A DNA stretch of 64,000 bases from Paenibacillus sp. FSL W8-0186 (GTDB taxonomy: Bacteria > Bacillota > Bacilli > Paenibacillales > Paenibacillaceae), in the NCBI RefSeq assembly GCF_037969765.1, contig NZ_CP150207.1, forward strand, positions 3,465,001 through 3,529,000, given 5' to 3'. The notes beneath the pieces were generated by a model, which saw only the letters and a list, made by a program, of their open reading frames with translations, did no database searches and was not told the origin of the DNA. How positions within the stretch are numbered: the stretch's first letter is position 1; each line of letters begins with the position of its first letter. The translations under genes were made by a program, and so were the position numbers. Below, piece after piece: positions 1-10,083 of the stretch.

Positions 1-1507
1 CGTATTTCGTAGGTCCGCCCATCCCTAAGCTCGTCTGAGTTAAGCGCGCGGTTTCCGTGCCGCGGTTTGTGGCTACGACGTACATCTTGACGTTTTTCCT
101 CGTTGAGTTTACATGATGCAGCATGAATCTTGTATTTCCGATCGCCGATTCCCGGTAGAGGATGCCTTCGGAATAGACCGTCTCCGGGCTGTTGCTGCGA
201 ATTAGTGTTACAGGCTCCGTATCATATTGGTAAGGAACCTTAGTCCAAGTGGGAATCTTGGTACCGTCAAACGAGTATTTGCTGCCGACTGGAGTATAAA
301 TCTTGTAGAATTCGTCCCTCGTATACAATATCTCTTCCGTAATCGTAATCGTCTTCTCGACCGTCGAGGACAGCCCGTACTTATTCCTTACAGTCAAGCG
401 GATCGTCTTCGGCCCTGGCGTGAAGAAAGCCATTTCATTGTTGAGCCATTCGCGCGATACGATCGCATTATCCTCGTCCGTACTATAATCCGTGTAAGAA
501 ATGAATTCCCCGATCTTATAGGTATCCTTATTCGTAGTAAAATCAGCGACCGGAGGCGTATGCGGCTTGTTCACCGTCACGGTTAGCCAGAACGTATCGC
601 TCCATTGTCCGCTGGAATCCTTGACACGGTAACTGACCACGTATCTGCCCGGATACATAAAGACTTCCTCGCGCCCCTCCCACTGCTCCTCCACAATCGG
701 CAGTCCTTTCGGGGAATATGCGCTAGGGATATACTGCACCAAAGTCTCGCCTGCGAAAATTTCCGGGTTGCCGATGCTGAATGCGGCGACCGGCTTCGTC
801 GACAGGTTGAGAACGACCTTCTTCTCCTGCTGGTTGACCGTATAGGGGATGCCAAGCGCTTGCGTAATAGAGGTTAACGGAACCAAGAATACGCCGTTAG
901 AAGAATATGAGGGCCCTTTCATTGACTTGACGGCACCGTTCACTTTATAGGTCTTGCTGTTCAGCTTGAAGCGCAGCTCGTCGCCGCCCCGCCGGATGAT
1001 CGTCTCTTTGGTTTTATTGTCGAAGGATAATTTCAAGCCCGTCCGCTCTACGATCGCCCGGATAGAGATGTACGAAACTCCGTCCTTGACCGTCATCGGA
1101 TGCGGTGCCAAGTATTGCTTGCCGTTCTGATACATTTTGTTGCTATTCATCATCAAAACCAGCTGGCTGACACCGGAATCTGCTGCCCCATTCGCCGTCC
1201 CCGCTGCGACAACGCTGGTCTGCTGGCTCTCCGGTGCAGATTTGGTTTCCGTCGGCTGCACCGTACCGTTTGCCGCAGGGAATTCTTCCTTGCTGCCTGA
1301 GCCGGTTCCTTCAGCCTCCGGGTTTTCCTGATCGGTTATGCTCGTCTGAGCATCCTGCCATTCGGTTGCGATGCTGGTTTGTTCTGCCTTGATATCCTCC
1401 GTGCTTAGAATACTTCCATGTACGGTCTCTGCCGCACTAGCAGGTAGAACCATGGTCACAAATGAAGCTATGGATACGGTGGTGAGGACCATTTTTTTCA
1501 AATTCAT
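1..1507 (-). CDS. Secreted copper-amine-oxidase-N-like / PKD-like surface protein, C-terminus cut off
   Basis: Open minus-strand frame from ATG at 1507 to the window edge with no stop, so the C-terminus is missing. RBS AAGGAGTC lies just upstream. The N-terminus has a signal peptide (NLKKMVLTTVSIASF... ASAAE), then a Ser/Thr/Glu-rich linker to about residue 115. Residues about 120-245 look like a copper amine oxidase N-terminal-like domain (short repeats such as KDGVSYISIRAIVERTGLKL and VFLVPLTSITQALGI), a stalk/cell-surface module common in Paenibacillus and unrelated to oxidase chemistry. A PKD-like segment follows (PVADFTTNKDTYKIGEFI ... PGPKTIRLTVRNKYG). Probably exported and displayed at the cell wall; substrate unknown. 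Confidence 0.8.
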   Translation of the reverse strand, partial: MNLKKMVLTTVSIASFVTMVLPASAAETVHGSILSTEDIKAEQTSIATEWQDAQTSITDQENPEAEGTGSGSKEEFPAANGTVQPTETKSAPESQQTSVVAAGTANGAADSGVSQLVLMMNSNKMYQNGKQYLAPHPMTVKDGVSYISIRAIVERTGLKLSFDNKTKETIIRRGGDELRFKLNSKTYKVNGAVKSMKGPSYSSNGVFLVPLTSITQALGIPYTVNQQEKKVVLNLSTKPVAAFSIGNPEIFAGETLVQYIPSAYSPKGLPIVEEQWEGREEVFMYPGRYVVSYRVKDSSGQWSDTFWLTVTVNKPHTPPVADFTTNKDTYKIGEFISYTDYSTDEDNAIVSREWLNNEMAFFTPGPKTIRLTVRNKYGLSSTVEKTITITEEILYTRDEFYKIYTPVGSKYSFDGTKIPTWTKVPYQYDTEPVTLIRSNSPETVYSEGILYRESAIGNTRFMLHHVNSTRKNVKMYVVATNRGTETARLTQTSLGMGGPTKY

Positions 1508-1610
1508 TGCTTGACTCCTTCTACTCCCATTTGAATAATACTGTCACTTGTACACTTATTATTTAACGCGGTTTTATAGGAAAAGTTGCTGCTCCTATCG
1601 CACGGACACG

Positions 1611-1657
1611 CAAAAACCGGTAAAATCCGTCATGTAATACGGACTTATACCGGTTTA
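1611..1657 (-). terminator. Rho-independent terminator after nagZ
   Basis: On the minus strand the arms AACCGGTA...TCCG and CGGA...TACCGGTT form a long hairpin followed by TTTTG. It lies about 40 nt past the nagZ stop and closes the three-gene group. Confidence 0.8.
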
Positions 1658-1695
1658 GTAGGTAATTAGTGCCATATTAAAATGATGCTCCAGGG

Positions 1696-3324
1696 TTACA
1701 GGCCGTGTCCTATCGGGAACTGAGGGTTGAGGCCTACCGGAAGCTTGCCCTGCGGGCGAAGCTGCCCGAACAGCACTTTGGCAAGCGCGTCAAGCGAATA
1801 TTGCCGGTTCTCGTATAGGCACAAATAGGTTCCGATTTCAGGAAAAAAATTGATATCATATGGATTCCGCGTAGATACAACTATAATACTAGAACCATGA
1901 ATTTCATTCAATCCCTGAATTAAGGAAATTTGCCCTTCGGAGACCTCTCCTTCCGCGGTGTAAGTAAGCACGATAATCTGCCTGAAATTCCTGCTCTGTT
2001 CTATCGCACCGCGAATTTCGCCGCTATCGGGAAAAGTGCCTACGGTAACCAGTGTCACTTCCTCCGCATAAGGAGCGATCGCATCGGCCAGCGTGTAACG
2101 ATGCACAGCTGGCTCATCCACCTCAGTCCGGCGGCGCAGCTCCGGCCAGATGACGAGTACAGGCTCCGCTCCGTCTAGAGGCAAATTGCGGCTTGCATCG
2201 CTTACGAGCGTCACACTGCGCTCTGCGATCTGCCGCAGCAGCGGTTCGCTCTCCTCCTTGGGCGTCAGCGGGCGGCTGCAGGGCTCCGGCGGCGAGCTCT
2301 CTTGTACAACGCCGATGCGCTTCTGCTTCAAGGACAGAATACGCCTCACGGATTCATCGATTTGTTCCTCGCTTAATCGTCCGCTTTGCACAGCAGCGAG
2401 CACTGATTGAATCGCTCGCACCTGCTCCTCCAGCGTATGGCTGACCAGGACGATGTCCGCTCCGGCCTCGATGGCCCGTACGGCGCCCTCGGCAATGCCG
2501 CAGCTTTTGGATATCGCATGCATCTCCAGGCAATCCGTGATGATGACGCCTTCGAATCCTAGCTCGGTGCGCAGTAAGCCGGTAAGTACGCGGCGGGACA
2601 GCGTTGCCGGAATTCCGTCCGGCTCAAAGGCTGGAAATATGACATGCGCCGTCATGATCATGTCGACGCCGCTCTCAATCGCTTTGCGAAACGGCGGCAG
2701 CTCAACGCGGTACAACCGCTCCTTGCTGTGCGGCACGCTAGCCAAACCATGATGCGAATCAACGGCTGTATCGCCGTGCCCCGGAAAATGCTTGGCCGTA
2801 GCGCTGACCCCCTGATTTTGGTAGCCCCGGATCGCTGCCGCTCCATGTTCGGCTACCTGCAGCGGGTCCTCGCCAAACGAGCGGACGCCGATCACCGGAT
2901 TAGCCGGATTGTTATTAACATCAACGCACGGCGCAAAGTTCAGGTTGATGCCCAGGTCGGTTAATTCCTTGGCTGCCAGCGCAGCGGCCTTTTCCGTCAG
3001 CGCCGGATCGTTTGCGGCTCCGAGCGCCATATTGCCCTGAATTCGGCTTACGCCGTCATGATCCAGCCTCGCCACCATCCCGCCTTCCTGATCCATGGAG
3101 ATAAACAGGGGAATTTCCGGTGTGCTGCGGGGCAGCTGCTGCAATTCCCGGGACAGCCTGGACAGCTGTTCCACGCTTTCGATGTTCCGGCGGAAATAAA
3201 TGACACCGCCCAGGTGATGCTCCGCGATCAGCCCCTTAATTCCTTCATCTGCCGCTGTTCCGGGTAAACCGCATATAAACATTTGCCCGATTTTTTGCTC
3301 TAACGTTAGATTTGACAGTTCCAA
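1696..3324 (-). CDS. nagZ: Glycoside hydrolase family 3 beta-N-acetylhexosaminidase (NagZ type)
   Basis: 542-residue GH3 enzyme expected to cleave terminal beta-linked N-acetylglucosamine, for example from muropeptides or chito-oligosaccharides. The N-terminal barrel carries the NagZ signature KHFPGHGDT followed by DSHH, and the presumed nucleophile aspartate in GVIITDCLEMHAI; a C-terminal domain to residue 542 follows, as in the long Gram-positive NagZ. The longer frame to 3471 is rejected because it runs into the kinase gene; TTG at 3324 has RBS AGCAGGTG and gives LELSNLTLEQKIGQMF, the normal family start. No signal peptide is visible with this start, so a cytoplasmic role is likely. Last gene of the group after the binding protein and kinase, 31 nt from the kinase stop. 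Confidence 0.85.
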   Translation of the reverse strand: MELSNLTLEQKIGQMFICGLPGTAADEGIKGLIAEHHLGGVIYFRRNIESVEQLSRLSRELQQLPRSTPEIPLFISMDQEGGMVARLDHDGVSRIQGNMALGAANDPALTEKAAALAAKELTDLGINLNFAPCVDVNNNPANPVIGVRSFGEDPLQVAEHGAAAIRGYQNQGVSATAKHFPGHGDTAVDSHHGLASVPHSKERLYRVELPPFRKAIESGVDMIMTAHVIFPAFEPDGIPATLSRRVLTGLLRTELGFEGVIITDCLEMHAISKSCGIAEGAVRAIEAGADIVLVSHTLEEQVRAIQSVLAAVQSGRLSEEQIDESVRRILSLKQKRIGVVQESSPPEPCSRPLTPKEESEPLLRQIAERSVTLVSDASRNLPLDGAEPVLVIWPELRRRTEVDEPAVHRYTLADAIAPYAEEVTLVTVGTFPDSGEIRGAIEQSRNFRQIIVLTYTAEGEVSEGQISLIQGLNEIHGSSIIVVSTRNPYDINFFPEIGTYLCLYENRQYSLDALAKVLFGQLRPQGKLPVGLNPQFPIGHGL

Positions 3325-3355
3325 TCTTCTACACCTGCTTTCATATAATCGACTA

Positions 3356-5167
3356 TTAAATAAAACCATGCTTGGGAATGACGCATTGAATGATCGTGCC
3401 TTGTCCGGGAGCCGAGCAAATGAACAATCCGAATCTGCGGCCATACTGCAAACGCAATCGGTCATGAACACTTCGCAGTCCCAGGCCCTGTCTCTCCGGA
3501 CTTGGATAAGGCTTCAACGCATCGTACTGGACTTGCCCTAGCTCCGCATACTGGATGGAGGATAGCTGCTCCCCGGTCATGCCGATCCCGTTGTCTTCAA
3601 TCCGCAGAATCATCCGGTCTTCCTCCAGGAATCCTGTAATCGTGATATGGCCCGGATATTCAATGCCGTCGAAGCCGTGCTGAATGCTGTTCTCCACGAG
3701 CGGCTGAAGCGTTAATTTGAGCAGCCGGTACGGCATCATTTCCTCCGGGATATCGATGGTATAATCGAACAAGTCGTCGAACCTGATCTTTTGGATTTCC
3801 AAATAGCTGTACAAATGCTCGATTTCGAGACTAAGCTTGATCTCTTCCTTCTCCTGAATGCTAATCCGCAAAATGCTGGCCAGGCGCAGCACCATTTCGC
3901 TCACCTTCCGCCCTTCGTTCTGAATGGCCAGAACGTTGATCGACTCCAGCGTGTTAAAGAGAAAATGAGGCTTGATTTGCGCCTGCAGCACCCGCAGCTC
4001 CGCGTTGGCCTTCTGCTCCTGCTCCGTCTTGACCTGTTCGAACAGCTCATTGATTTTGTTCATTTGATTGTTAAAGCCCTTTTGCAGCAAAAAGAGCTCG
4101 TCATCGCCTTTCTCCTCCACTCTGGCCTGTAAATCCCCCGCCTCGACCTTGCGCATAAACCGGACGATTTTGCCGATATGGCCGGTAATCCGGTTCATGA
4201 ACAGCACGTTGAACAGCGTCGCTGTGATCAAGCATGTCAGCAGGATGGCGATAAACCATTTGGCAAAGGTCGTCACCTCCTGCGACAAATAGCTCCAGGA
4301 GGTTACAGATATCAGGCTCCAGGGATAACCTTGCAAATTGTAAATAGAAATGATGCTTTCCTGCCCGTTGAACTTTCCCTTGAAGCTCTGATACGTATCA
4401 TTCGGAAGAAACGCCTTGTTAATATGCTCCTGAATGTGCTCGCCGTCAAACTCGGACTGATGATCGTATAGGACAAGACCGTCGTCATTAACGAGCATAA
4501 AACGGGTATCCTTCATTTCGCTGCCCAGCTTCAAATTCTGGAAAATCCGCTCAAACTCCCAGTTCTTGATCTGCACCGCCAGAATGCCGAGCGGCTTCAT
4601 CGTATTTTTATCCTTGATCAGCCGGATTTGTGTGAATACGTTTTCAGAACCCGTCAGCTCTGGATACTCATAAGGTGCAATCCACTTCGACTGGCCCTTG
4701 AGCGCCTTCACTTCTTCATACAGGGGATGCAGCTTAAACTTCTCGTACGGCAGAGTCTGGAAGCTCTCCTTGTTAAACAAGGTCACCACGTTCGAGGTTT
4801 CGCCGTATCCCCGCTCACTGTACAGAAAAGCGTAATCGATGGCAGGATGGTTATATAGCAGGGAGCGGAAGTTTTTCTGGTTCTCGTTCAATTGAATTTG
4901 GCTGACCAGGTTCTGGGATTCGGGATCCTCGGCCATGAGCGCCATTTTGAATATTTCGTTGGAGATCCCGTTATCCGTTACATTGTCCATCTCTTGAAAC
5001 ACTTTTTTAATGCTATAGCTGATGGCCTTGAGCGAATATTCAGCCTGCTGGCTGTATTTTGTCTCGATCGATTGAAAGGTGACGAAAAACGTGACGACGC
5101 CAAGAATGAATAGCGGTACGATTACGAGGCCGAGAAAAGCCGTCAACAATTTGATCCTCAAGTTCAT
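3356..5167 (-). CDS. YesM-type sensor histidine kinase
   Basis: 603 residues: membrane segment about 7-29, extracellular sensor (dCache-like) about 30-290, second membrane segment about 297-320, HAMP, His_kinase domain with phospho-acceptor H401 in IKPHFLFNTLE, and an HATPase domain with N box near LVENSIQHG, G1 box EDNGIGM and G2 region GLGLRSVHDRL. This is the LytS/YesM class that pairs with YesN AraC-type response regulators and senses extracellular sugars, often with a binding protein. No response regulator is adjacent; the only candidate in the window is the gene at 13935-15578. It lies 27 nt behind the solute-binding lipoprotein and is probably co-transcribed with it. Confidence 0.92.
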   Translation of the reverse strand: MNLRIKLLTAFLGLVIVPLFILGVVTFFVTFQSIETKYSQQAEYSLKAISYSIKKVFQEMDNVTDNGISNEIFKMALMAEDPESQNLVSQIQLNENQKNFRSLLYNHPAIDYAFLYSERGYGETSNVVTLFNKESFQTLPYEKFKLHPLYEEVKALKGQSKWIAPYEYPELTGSENVFTQIRLIKDKNTMKPLGILAVQIKNWEFERIFQNLKLGSEMKDTRFMLVNDDGLVLYDHQSEFDGEHIQEHINKAFLPNDTYQSFKGKFNGQESIISIYNLQGYPWSLISVTSWSYLSQEVTTFAKWFIAILLTCLITATLFNVLFMNRITGHIGKIVRFMRKVEAGDLQARVEEKGDDELFLLQKGFNNQMNKINELFEQVKTEQEQKANAELRVLQAQIKPHFLFNTLESINVLAIQNEGRKVSEMVLRLASILRISIQEKEEIKLSLEIEHLYSYLEIQKIRFDDLFDYTIDIPEEMMPYRLLKLTLQPLVENSIQHGFDGIEYPGHITITGFLEEDRMILRIEDNGIGMTGEQLSSIQYAELGQVQYDALKPYPSPERQGLGLRSVHDRLRLQYGRRFGLFICSAPGQGTIIQCVIPKHGFI

Positions 5168-5194
5168 AGGTTGTCTCCTAGTGGAAAATAGTCC

Positions 5195-6568
5195 TTATGG
5201 AAGCTCCGTATTCGCTGCCTGCTGCGTCCGCTGCAGCGCTTCGAGCATTGCTCCCGGCTCCGCCGCCCCGCTGAGCATTTGCTGGAATCCGAGCCCCAGT
5301 GCCTCATTGACCGGCGTCTGGACAAGCGCGTCATAGGCAGGATATGAAATATCAATTTGCTCTACGCCGTTAAAAATGTCCTGCAGCAAGGGATCGCTCA
5401 CCGTATCCGCAAGACGTTCGGCATCGATGACTAGAGCAGGAAGCACGCCGTCCTCCTTCAGCCCCCGCAGCTGCATTTCCTCCGTCCAAAAATTCACGAT
5501 GAACCGCTTCACCGTCTGCAATTTACGGGGATCGTCCGCCATCGAGCTTGAAAAACCATACCCGTTGTTAAAGTCGTTCATGACGATGTATGGGTCACCC
5601 TCCGCTTCCGGCGGCATGTTGAAGTAACCGATTTTGCCGATTAAATCACCCGCCTGATCAGGATCTCTGAAAACTGAGTTCGCCCAAGATCCGTCCATCA
5701 TCATGATCGCTTCGCCGCTAATGATTTGATTTCTCATATCGGTATATTCCGCGGCCAGCTCGCCAGGCATGTAATATCCTTTGTCAACCCATCCCTTATG
5801 CTTCTCGAAGGCCCGTACGACTTCCGGGTCGGTCCACTTGGCAGTGCCTGACCTGAAGCCGTATGTAATCTCGGGTCCAGCGAAATAAGACCATAAATTG
5901 TTCGTCGTCATTAGCGGAACCCAGGCTTCCTTGGAGGACTGGGCAAATGGAATTTTGCCGTCCGCCTTAATGAATTCCGCCAGCTGCTCCAACTGGTCAA
6001 GCGTCCTTGGCAGATGAAGCCCCTTCTCTTCGAAATAAGCCTTATTATAAAAAAAACCTTCGATTGACGCTCCGGCCGGCAAACCGTAAACTTTTCCGTC
6101 ATGCGTATACGGCTCAAGACCCCTGATTTTATGTTTGAGCCCCAGCTCATCCAAAATCGGGGTCAAATCAAGCATCAGCCCTTCCCGCGCATAGATTCCG
6201 GAGTCCGGGCTGCCAAATACGTCGAAGATGTCCGGCGGCTTGCCGGCAGCCATCTCGCCGCGCAGCTTCTCCTTGCGGTTCACCTCGGAATCGACCCCAT
6301 CCAGCCGGATTTTCAAACCGGGAATATCCGCTTCGGTCTGCCGAACGACGTCTTTCAGAATCGCCAGCCGAAATTTCTTGGACTCTCCCACCTGCGTATG
6401 TCGAATCGTCACTTCAAAAGGCTCGGCATGAACTTCTTCCTGCCCTCGTAGGGAGGATCCATTCGCCCCTGCCGGACCGGCGTCCTCGTTCCCCTTATCG
6501 CATCCGGATGCAAGCATGGCCGCTGCGATGAAGAGCAGAATAAGGCATAATATGGAACGATTTCTCAT
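5195..6568 (-). CDS. Extracellular solute-binding lipoprotein (CUT1 ABC family), no adjacent permease
   Basis: 457 residues. Signal peptide with lipobox LASGC (mature Cys near residue 22), then a family 1 sugar-binding fold. Closely related along its length to the binding protein at 17435-18802: shared blocks include KIRLDGVDSEVNRKEKLR-like and VPLMTTNNLW. ATG at 6568 is chosen because AGGGGG lies 11 nt upstream; a TTG at 6577 sits too close to that site. Unlike its paralogue it is followed not by permeases but by a YesM kinase and NagZ, so it may be the ligand-presenting partner of the kinase or may share the permeases at 15.6-17.3 kb. Ligand unknown, probably an amino-sugar oligosaccharide given NagZ (inference). 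Confidence 0.88.
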   Translation of the reverse strand: MRNRSILCLILLFIAAAMLASGCDKGNEDAGPAGANGSSLRGQEEVHAEPFEVTIRHTQVGESKKFRLAILKDVVRQTEADIPGLKIRLDGVDSEVNRKEKLRGEMAAGKPPDIFDVFGSPDSGIYAREGLMLDLTPILDELGLKHKIRGLEPYTHDGKVYGLPAGASIEGFFYNKAYFEEKGLHLPRTLDQLEQLAEFIKADGKIPFAQSSKEAWVPLMTTNNLWSYFAGPEITYGFRSGTAKWTDPEVVRAFEKHKGWVDKGYYMPGELAAEYTDMRNQIISGEAIMMMDGSWANSVFRDPDQAGDLIGKIGYFNMPPEAEGDPYIVMNDFNNGYGFSSSMADDPRKLQTVKRFIVNFWTEEMQLRGLKEDGVLPALVIDAERLADTVSDPLLQDIFNGVEQIDISYPAYDALVQTPVNEALGLGFQQMLSGAAEPGAMLEALQRTQQAANTELP

Positions 6569-6669
6569 TGAATGCAAATCCCCCTATTTTATATGAAGCT
6601 ATCTCTATTATAGTCCGGGCAGCTGCCTTTCGTAAGGGAATAATTCTCTGCAACAGGGGGAGGATTAAA

Positions 6670-6717
6670 CAAAAAAAGGGCCGTCCTGATCAGCGATCTG
6701 CTGATCGGGACAACCCG
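6670..6717 (-). terminator. Rho-independent terminator after pflA
   Basis: Minus-strand hairpin with arms CCCGATCAG / CTGATCAGGAC and outer GGG/CCC pairs, followed by seven T. It lies directly after the pflA stop and separates pflBA from the sugar group. Confidence 0.85.
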
Positions 6718-6734
6718 TTTCTAGCCATATGATG

Positions 6735-7478
6735 TTATGAAGTCGCGGATAGCGTCTGCTTTTTTCCTTCTTCAATCAGCTCGTATGCCCGCTGAACCTC
6801 TGCCTCCATCGGTGAAGGCACGCCTTCCAATGGATAACTCCAGCCTAGCTCCTGCCACTTGTATATGCCCATCTGATGATACGGAAGTATTTCAAATTTC
6901 TCTACGGCGTTCAGTTCACCGATAAAGCGTCCGAGATCAAGCAAATCCTGTTCATCATCGGTCAAGCCTGGAACAAGCACGTATCTGATCCACATGTTGC
7001 GGCCTTCCTTAGACAGCCATTTCGCCATGTTCAGCATGCGTTCGTTCGGCTTGCCGGTCAGCTTGATATGCTTCTCGTTGTCGATATGCTTCAAGTCAAG
7101 CATGACCAGGTCGGTGACATCCAATAGCTCGATGATTTTCGGGCCTTCATTATAACCGTTCGTATCGAGCGTTGTATGCAGATTCCAGCGCTTCTTCACT
7201 TCACGGAATAATTCCGTCACGAATGGCGCCTGCAGCGTAGCTTCTCCACCGGAGACCGTCAACCCGCCGCCTGACGGCCGATAGTAGTTGAGGTACGGCT
7301 CAATTTCAGCAAGCACCTCTTCCAGGGTCATTTCTTTACCGTCCGTCAGGCTCCATGTATCGGGATTGTGGCAATATTGACATTTCAGCAAGCAGCCCTG
7401 CATGAAGAGGACGAAGCGAATGCCCGGGCCATCGACCGTTCCGAATGTCTCCAATGAATGTATGCGACCTTTAAGCAT
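6735..7478 (-). CDS. pflA: Pyruvate formate-lyase activating enzyme (radical SAM)
   Basis: 247 residues, the normal length. Radical SAM enzyme that abstracts hydrogen from the PflB glycine to make the glycyl radical, using a [4Fe-4S] cluster held by C29-x3-C33-x2-C36 (GCLLKCQYCHNPDTW); the GGE-like motif GGLTVSGGE binds SAM. Start ATG at 7478 has RBS AAAGGGTG. It lies 57 nt downstream of pflB on the same strand and is presumably co-transcribed with it from the Fnr-controlled promoter. Confidence 0.97.
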   Translation of the reverse strand: MLKGRIHSLETFGTVDGPGIRFVLFMQGCLLKCQYCHNPDTWSLTDGKEMTLEEVLAEIEPYLNYYRPSGGGLTVSGGEATLQAPFVTELFREVKKRWNLHTTLDTNGYNEGPKIIELLDVTDLVMLDLKHIDNEKHIKLTGKPNERMLNMAKWLSKEGRNMWIRYVLVPGLTDDEQDLLDLGRFIGELNAVEKFEILPYHQMGIYKWQELGWSYPLEGVPSPMEAEVQRAYELIEEGKKQTLSATS

Positions 7479-7535
7479 GTTTCGTCACCCTTTCTGTAAT
7501 TGGCTGCATGTGTTACATTCCATACCCTATCTTTA

Positions 7536-9797
7536 TTACATCGAACCATGGAAGGTGCGGTTGATGACATCGAGCTGCTGTTCGCGAGTCAGCTTGATGA
7601 AGTTAACGGCATAACCGGATACGCGGATCGTCAGCTGCGGATAATTCTCAGGGTGCTCCATCGCATCCATCAATTGTTCACGGTCAAAGACGTTGACGTT
7701 CAGGTGATGGGCTTTGCTGCCAAAGTAGCCGTCCATCATGGCAACCAGGTTGTTCTTGCGGATTTCCGGTTCTTTGCCGAGCGCTTTTGGCACGATCGAG
7801 AATGTGTTGGAAATACCGTCAAGGCTGTGCTCGTAAGGCAGCTTGGCGACAGAGCTCAGGGATGCCAGCGCCCCCTTCTTATCGCGGCCGTGCATCGGGT
7901 TAGCCCCTGGCGCGAACGGTTCGCCTGCTTTACGACCATCTGGCGTTGTTCCCGTCTTCTTACCGTATACCACGTTGGAGGTAATCGTCAAAACGGATTG
8001 TGTCGGCATTGCGTTTCGATATGTTTTGTGTTTGCGAATCATCTCCATGAAGCTCTCAACGAGTTCAACGGCAATTTGGTCAACCCTGTCGTCGTTGTTG
8101 CCGTAGCAAGGGAAGTTTCCTTCAATTTCAAAATCTACGGCGATGCCGTTTTCGTTGCGGATCGGTTTGACTTTCGCGTATTTAATAGCACTAAGCGAAT
8201 CGGCCGCTACGGACAGGCCGGCGATGCCGCAAGCCATTGTGCGGAGAATGTCGCGGTCATGCAGGGCCATTTCAATCCGCTCGTAGCAGTATTTATCGTG
8301 CATATAGTGAATGACATTCAATGTATTTACATACAATTTAGCAAGCCATTCCATCATCGGCTTGAAGCGTTTCATCACTTCATCGTAATCGAGATACTCG
8401 GACGTGATGGCCGGGAATTCAGGAGCAACCTGAGCACCGGATTTCTCGTCCTTACCGCCGTTGATCGCATACAGCAGCGCTTTGGCCAGATTCGCGCGAG
8501 CGCCGAAGAATTGCATTTGTTTCCCGATTTCCATTGCGGATACACAGCAAGCGATACCGTAGTCGTCGCCATAGATCGGACGCATCAAATCGTCGTTTTC
8601 ATATTGAATCGAGCTCGTCTCGATAGATACTTTGGCGCAGTATTTCTTAAACGCCTCCGGCAATTGCTCAGACCAGAGCACTGTCAGATTAGGCTCAGGC
8701 GCAGGTCCCAGGTTATACAGCGTGTGCAGAAAACGGAAGCTGTTCTTGGTTACGCGGGTAGCACCTTGTACCGTCATCCCGCCGATCGATTCGGTTACCC
8801 AAGTAGGGTCTCCGCTGAACAGGTCGTTGTATTCCGGCGTACGGAGGAATTTCACAATACGCAGCTTCATGACGAAATGGTCTACCAGCTCTTGCGCTTC
8901 AACTTCTGTAATCGTGCCTTCGGCCAGGTCACGCTCGATGTAGGCATCGAGGAAGGATGATACGCGTCCAAGGGACATCGCCGCGCCGTCCTGCTCCTTA
9001 ACAGCAGCCAGATATGCGAAATAGAGCCATTGGAATGCTTCTTTTGCAGTCGTCGCAGGTCTGGAAATATCAAAGCCGTGCATTTCACCCAGCTGTTTCA
9101 ATTCGCCAAGTGCGCGGATTTGCTCAGACAGCTCTTCACGCAGCCGGATGACATCCTCGTCGATCACATCAACTTCAAGACTTTTCAGTTCATTTTGTTT
9201 TTGTTTGATCAGGAAGTCTACGCCATAAAGGGCCACCCGGCGATAGTCGCCAATGATCCGGCCGCGTCCGTAAGCATCAGGCAGACCTGTAATAATACCA
9301 GCTTTGCGGGCAGCTCTCATCTCCGTAGTATATGCATCGAAAACGCCTTGGTTATGCGTCTTGCGAATCGTCGTAAACATTTCAATAATGCTTTCCGGCA
9401 AATCAAATCCATAAGCTTTGCAGGAATTGAAAACCATGTTAATGCCGCCGAATGGATGGATCGTACGTTGAAACGGAGCGCTGCCCTGCACGCCGACGAT
9501 TTGTTCCTTCTCCTTATCCAAGTAGCCTGGAGCATGAGAAACAATCGTAGATGGCGTGTTCACGTCAACATCGAGTACCCCTCCAGCTTCCCGCTCTTTC
9601 TTGGTTAGATCGGATACGATGTCCCACAGGGCCACCGTGTTGTCCGTAGGTCCTGCCAAGAAAGCTTCGTCACCGTGATAAGGGGCAATGTTATGGTCGA
9701 TAAAATCGCGAACATTGACTTCCCTCATCCATTTCCCTTTTTTAAAACCTCTCCATGCGGACTGTACTTCTTGTACTTCTCTTTCAATCACCGACAT
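7536..9797 (-). CDS. pflB: Formate C-acetyltransferase (pyruvate formate-lyase)
   Basis: 753 residues, full length. Converts pyruvate and CoA to acetyl-CoA and formate in anaerobic mixed-acid fermentation. The active-site pair C417-C418 is in GIACCVSAM and the glycyl radical residue is G728 in RVSGYAVNF. Start ATG at 9797 with RBS GGAGGGAA. Three Fnr-type boxes lie in the 286-nt gap upstream. Gene order pflB-pflA, with adhE upstream, gives a complete route pyruvate to acetyl-CoA to ethanol. Confidence 0.98.
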   Translation of the reverse strand: MSVIEREVQEVQSAWRGFKKGKWMREVNVRDFIDHNIAPYHGDEAFLAGPTDNTVALWDIVSDLTKKEREAGGVLDVDVNTPSTIVSHAPGYLDKEKEQIVGVQGSAPFQRTIHPFGGINMVFNSCKAYGFDLPESIIEMFTTIRKTHNQGVFDAYTTEMRAARKAGIITGLPDAYGRGRIIGDYRRVALYGVDFLIKQKQNELKSLEVDVIDEDVIRLREELSEQIRALGELKQLGEMHGFDISRPATTAKEAFQWLYFAYLAAVKEQDGAAMSLGRVSSFLDAYIERDLAEGTITEVEAQELVDHFVMKLRIVKFLRTPEYNDLFSGDPTWVTESIGGMTVQGATRVTKNSFRFLHTLYNLGPAPEPNLTVLWSEQLPEAFKKYCAKVSIETSSIQYENDDLMRPIYGDDYGIACCVSAMEIGKQMQFFGARANLAKALLYAINGGKDEKSGAQVAPEFPAITSEYLDYDEVMKRFKPMMEWLAKLYVNTLNVIHYMHDKYCYERIEMALHDRDILRTMACGIAGLSVAADSLSAIKYAKVKPIRNENGIAVDFEIEGNFPCYGNNDDRVDQIAVELVESFMEMIRKHKTYRNAMPTQSVLTITSNVVYGKKTGTTPDGRKAGEPFAPGANPMHGRDKKGALASLSSVAKLPYEHSLDGISNTFSIVPKALGKEPEIRKNNLVAMMDGYFGSKAHHLNVNVFDREQLMDAMEHPENYPQLTIRVSGYAVNFIKLTREQQLDVINRTFHGSM

Positions 9798-9870
9798 CTT
9801 GTATTCCCTCCATTTGTATAGTGTATGCGGGGTTGAAGGCTACATCCCGCACCCTTGGATCCCTAAAATT

Positions 9871-9886
9871 TGTGATAATTTTCACA
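9871..9886. promoter_or_regulatory. Fnr box upstream of pflB
   Basis: TGTGATAATTTTCACA is a perfect TGTGA-N6-TCACA palindrome, the Crp/Fnr consensus used by Bacillus Fnr. Its proximal edge is 74 nt before the pflB start, a normal place for an activator site. Confidence 0.82.
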
Positions 9887-9994
9887 ACTCAGACACTGAT
9901 AAGCCCATTTTTACCATTTATACGAATCCATTCAACTCATCAACGTATGAGGGATCTTTATACTGCTATGATATACCAGATTGGACAAAAGGAT

Positions 9995-10010
9995 TGTGAC
10001 AAATATCACA
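9995..10010. promoter_or_regulatory. Fnr box, adhE-pflB gap
   Basis: TGTGACAAATATCACA, a perfect TGTGA-N6-TCACA palindrome about 200 nt upstream of pflB and just past the adhE stop. It is one arm of a larger palindrome with the next box. Confidence 0.75.
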
Positions 10011-10015
10011 TTTCG

Positions 10016-10031
10016 AGTGATATTTGTCACT
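10016..10031. promoter_or_regulatory. Second Fnr-like box forming a larger palindrome
   Basis: AGTGATATTTGTCACT fits the Fnr consensus with one mismatch per end. Together with 9995-10010 it makes an inverted repeat of two 14-nt identical arms (9997-10010-like and 10017-10030) around a 6-7 nt centre. Either a paired Fnr operator or, as RNA, a hairpin downstream of adhE. Confidence 0.6.
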
Positions 10032-10083
10032 ATTTATTGAACAGCTTATATTCTAATTATTTAAATTTTAGGCAGCCCGGATT

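Noticed and set aside
1696..3471. 591-codon version of nagZ
   Set aside because: The first 49 codons overlap the kinase gene and do not look like GH3; the TTG at 3324 has a proper ribosome binding site.
7500..8960. 486-codon plus-strand open frame
   Set aside because: Lies exactly opposite pflB, has no ribosome binding site and its composition is the reverse of a conserved gene; an antisense shadow.
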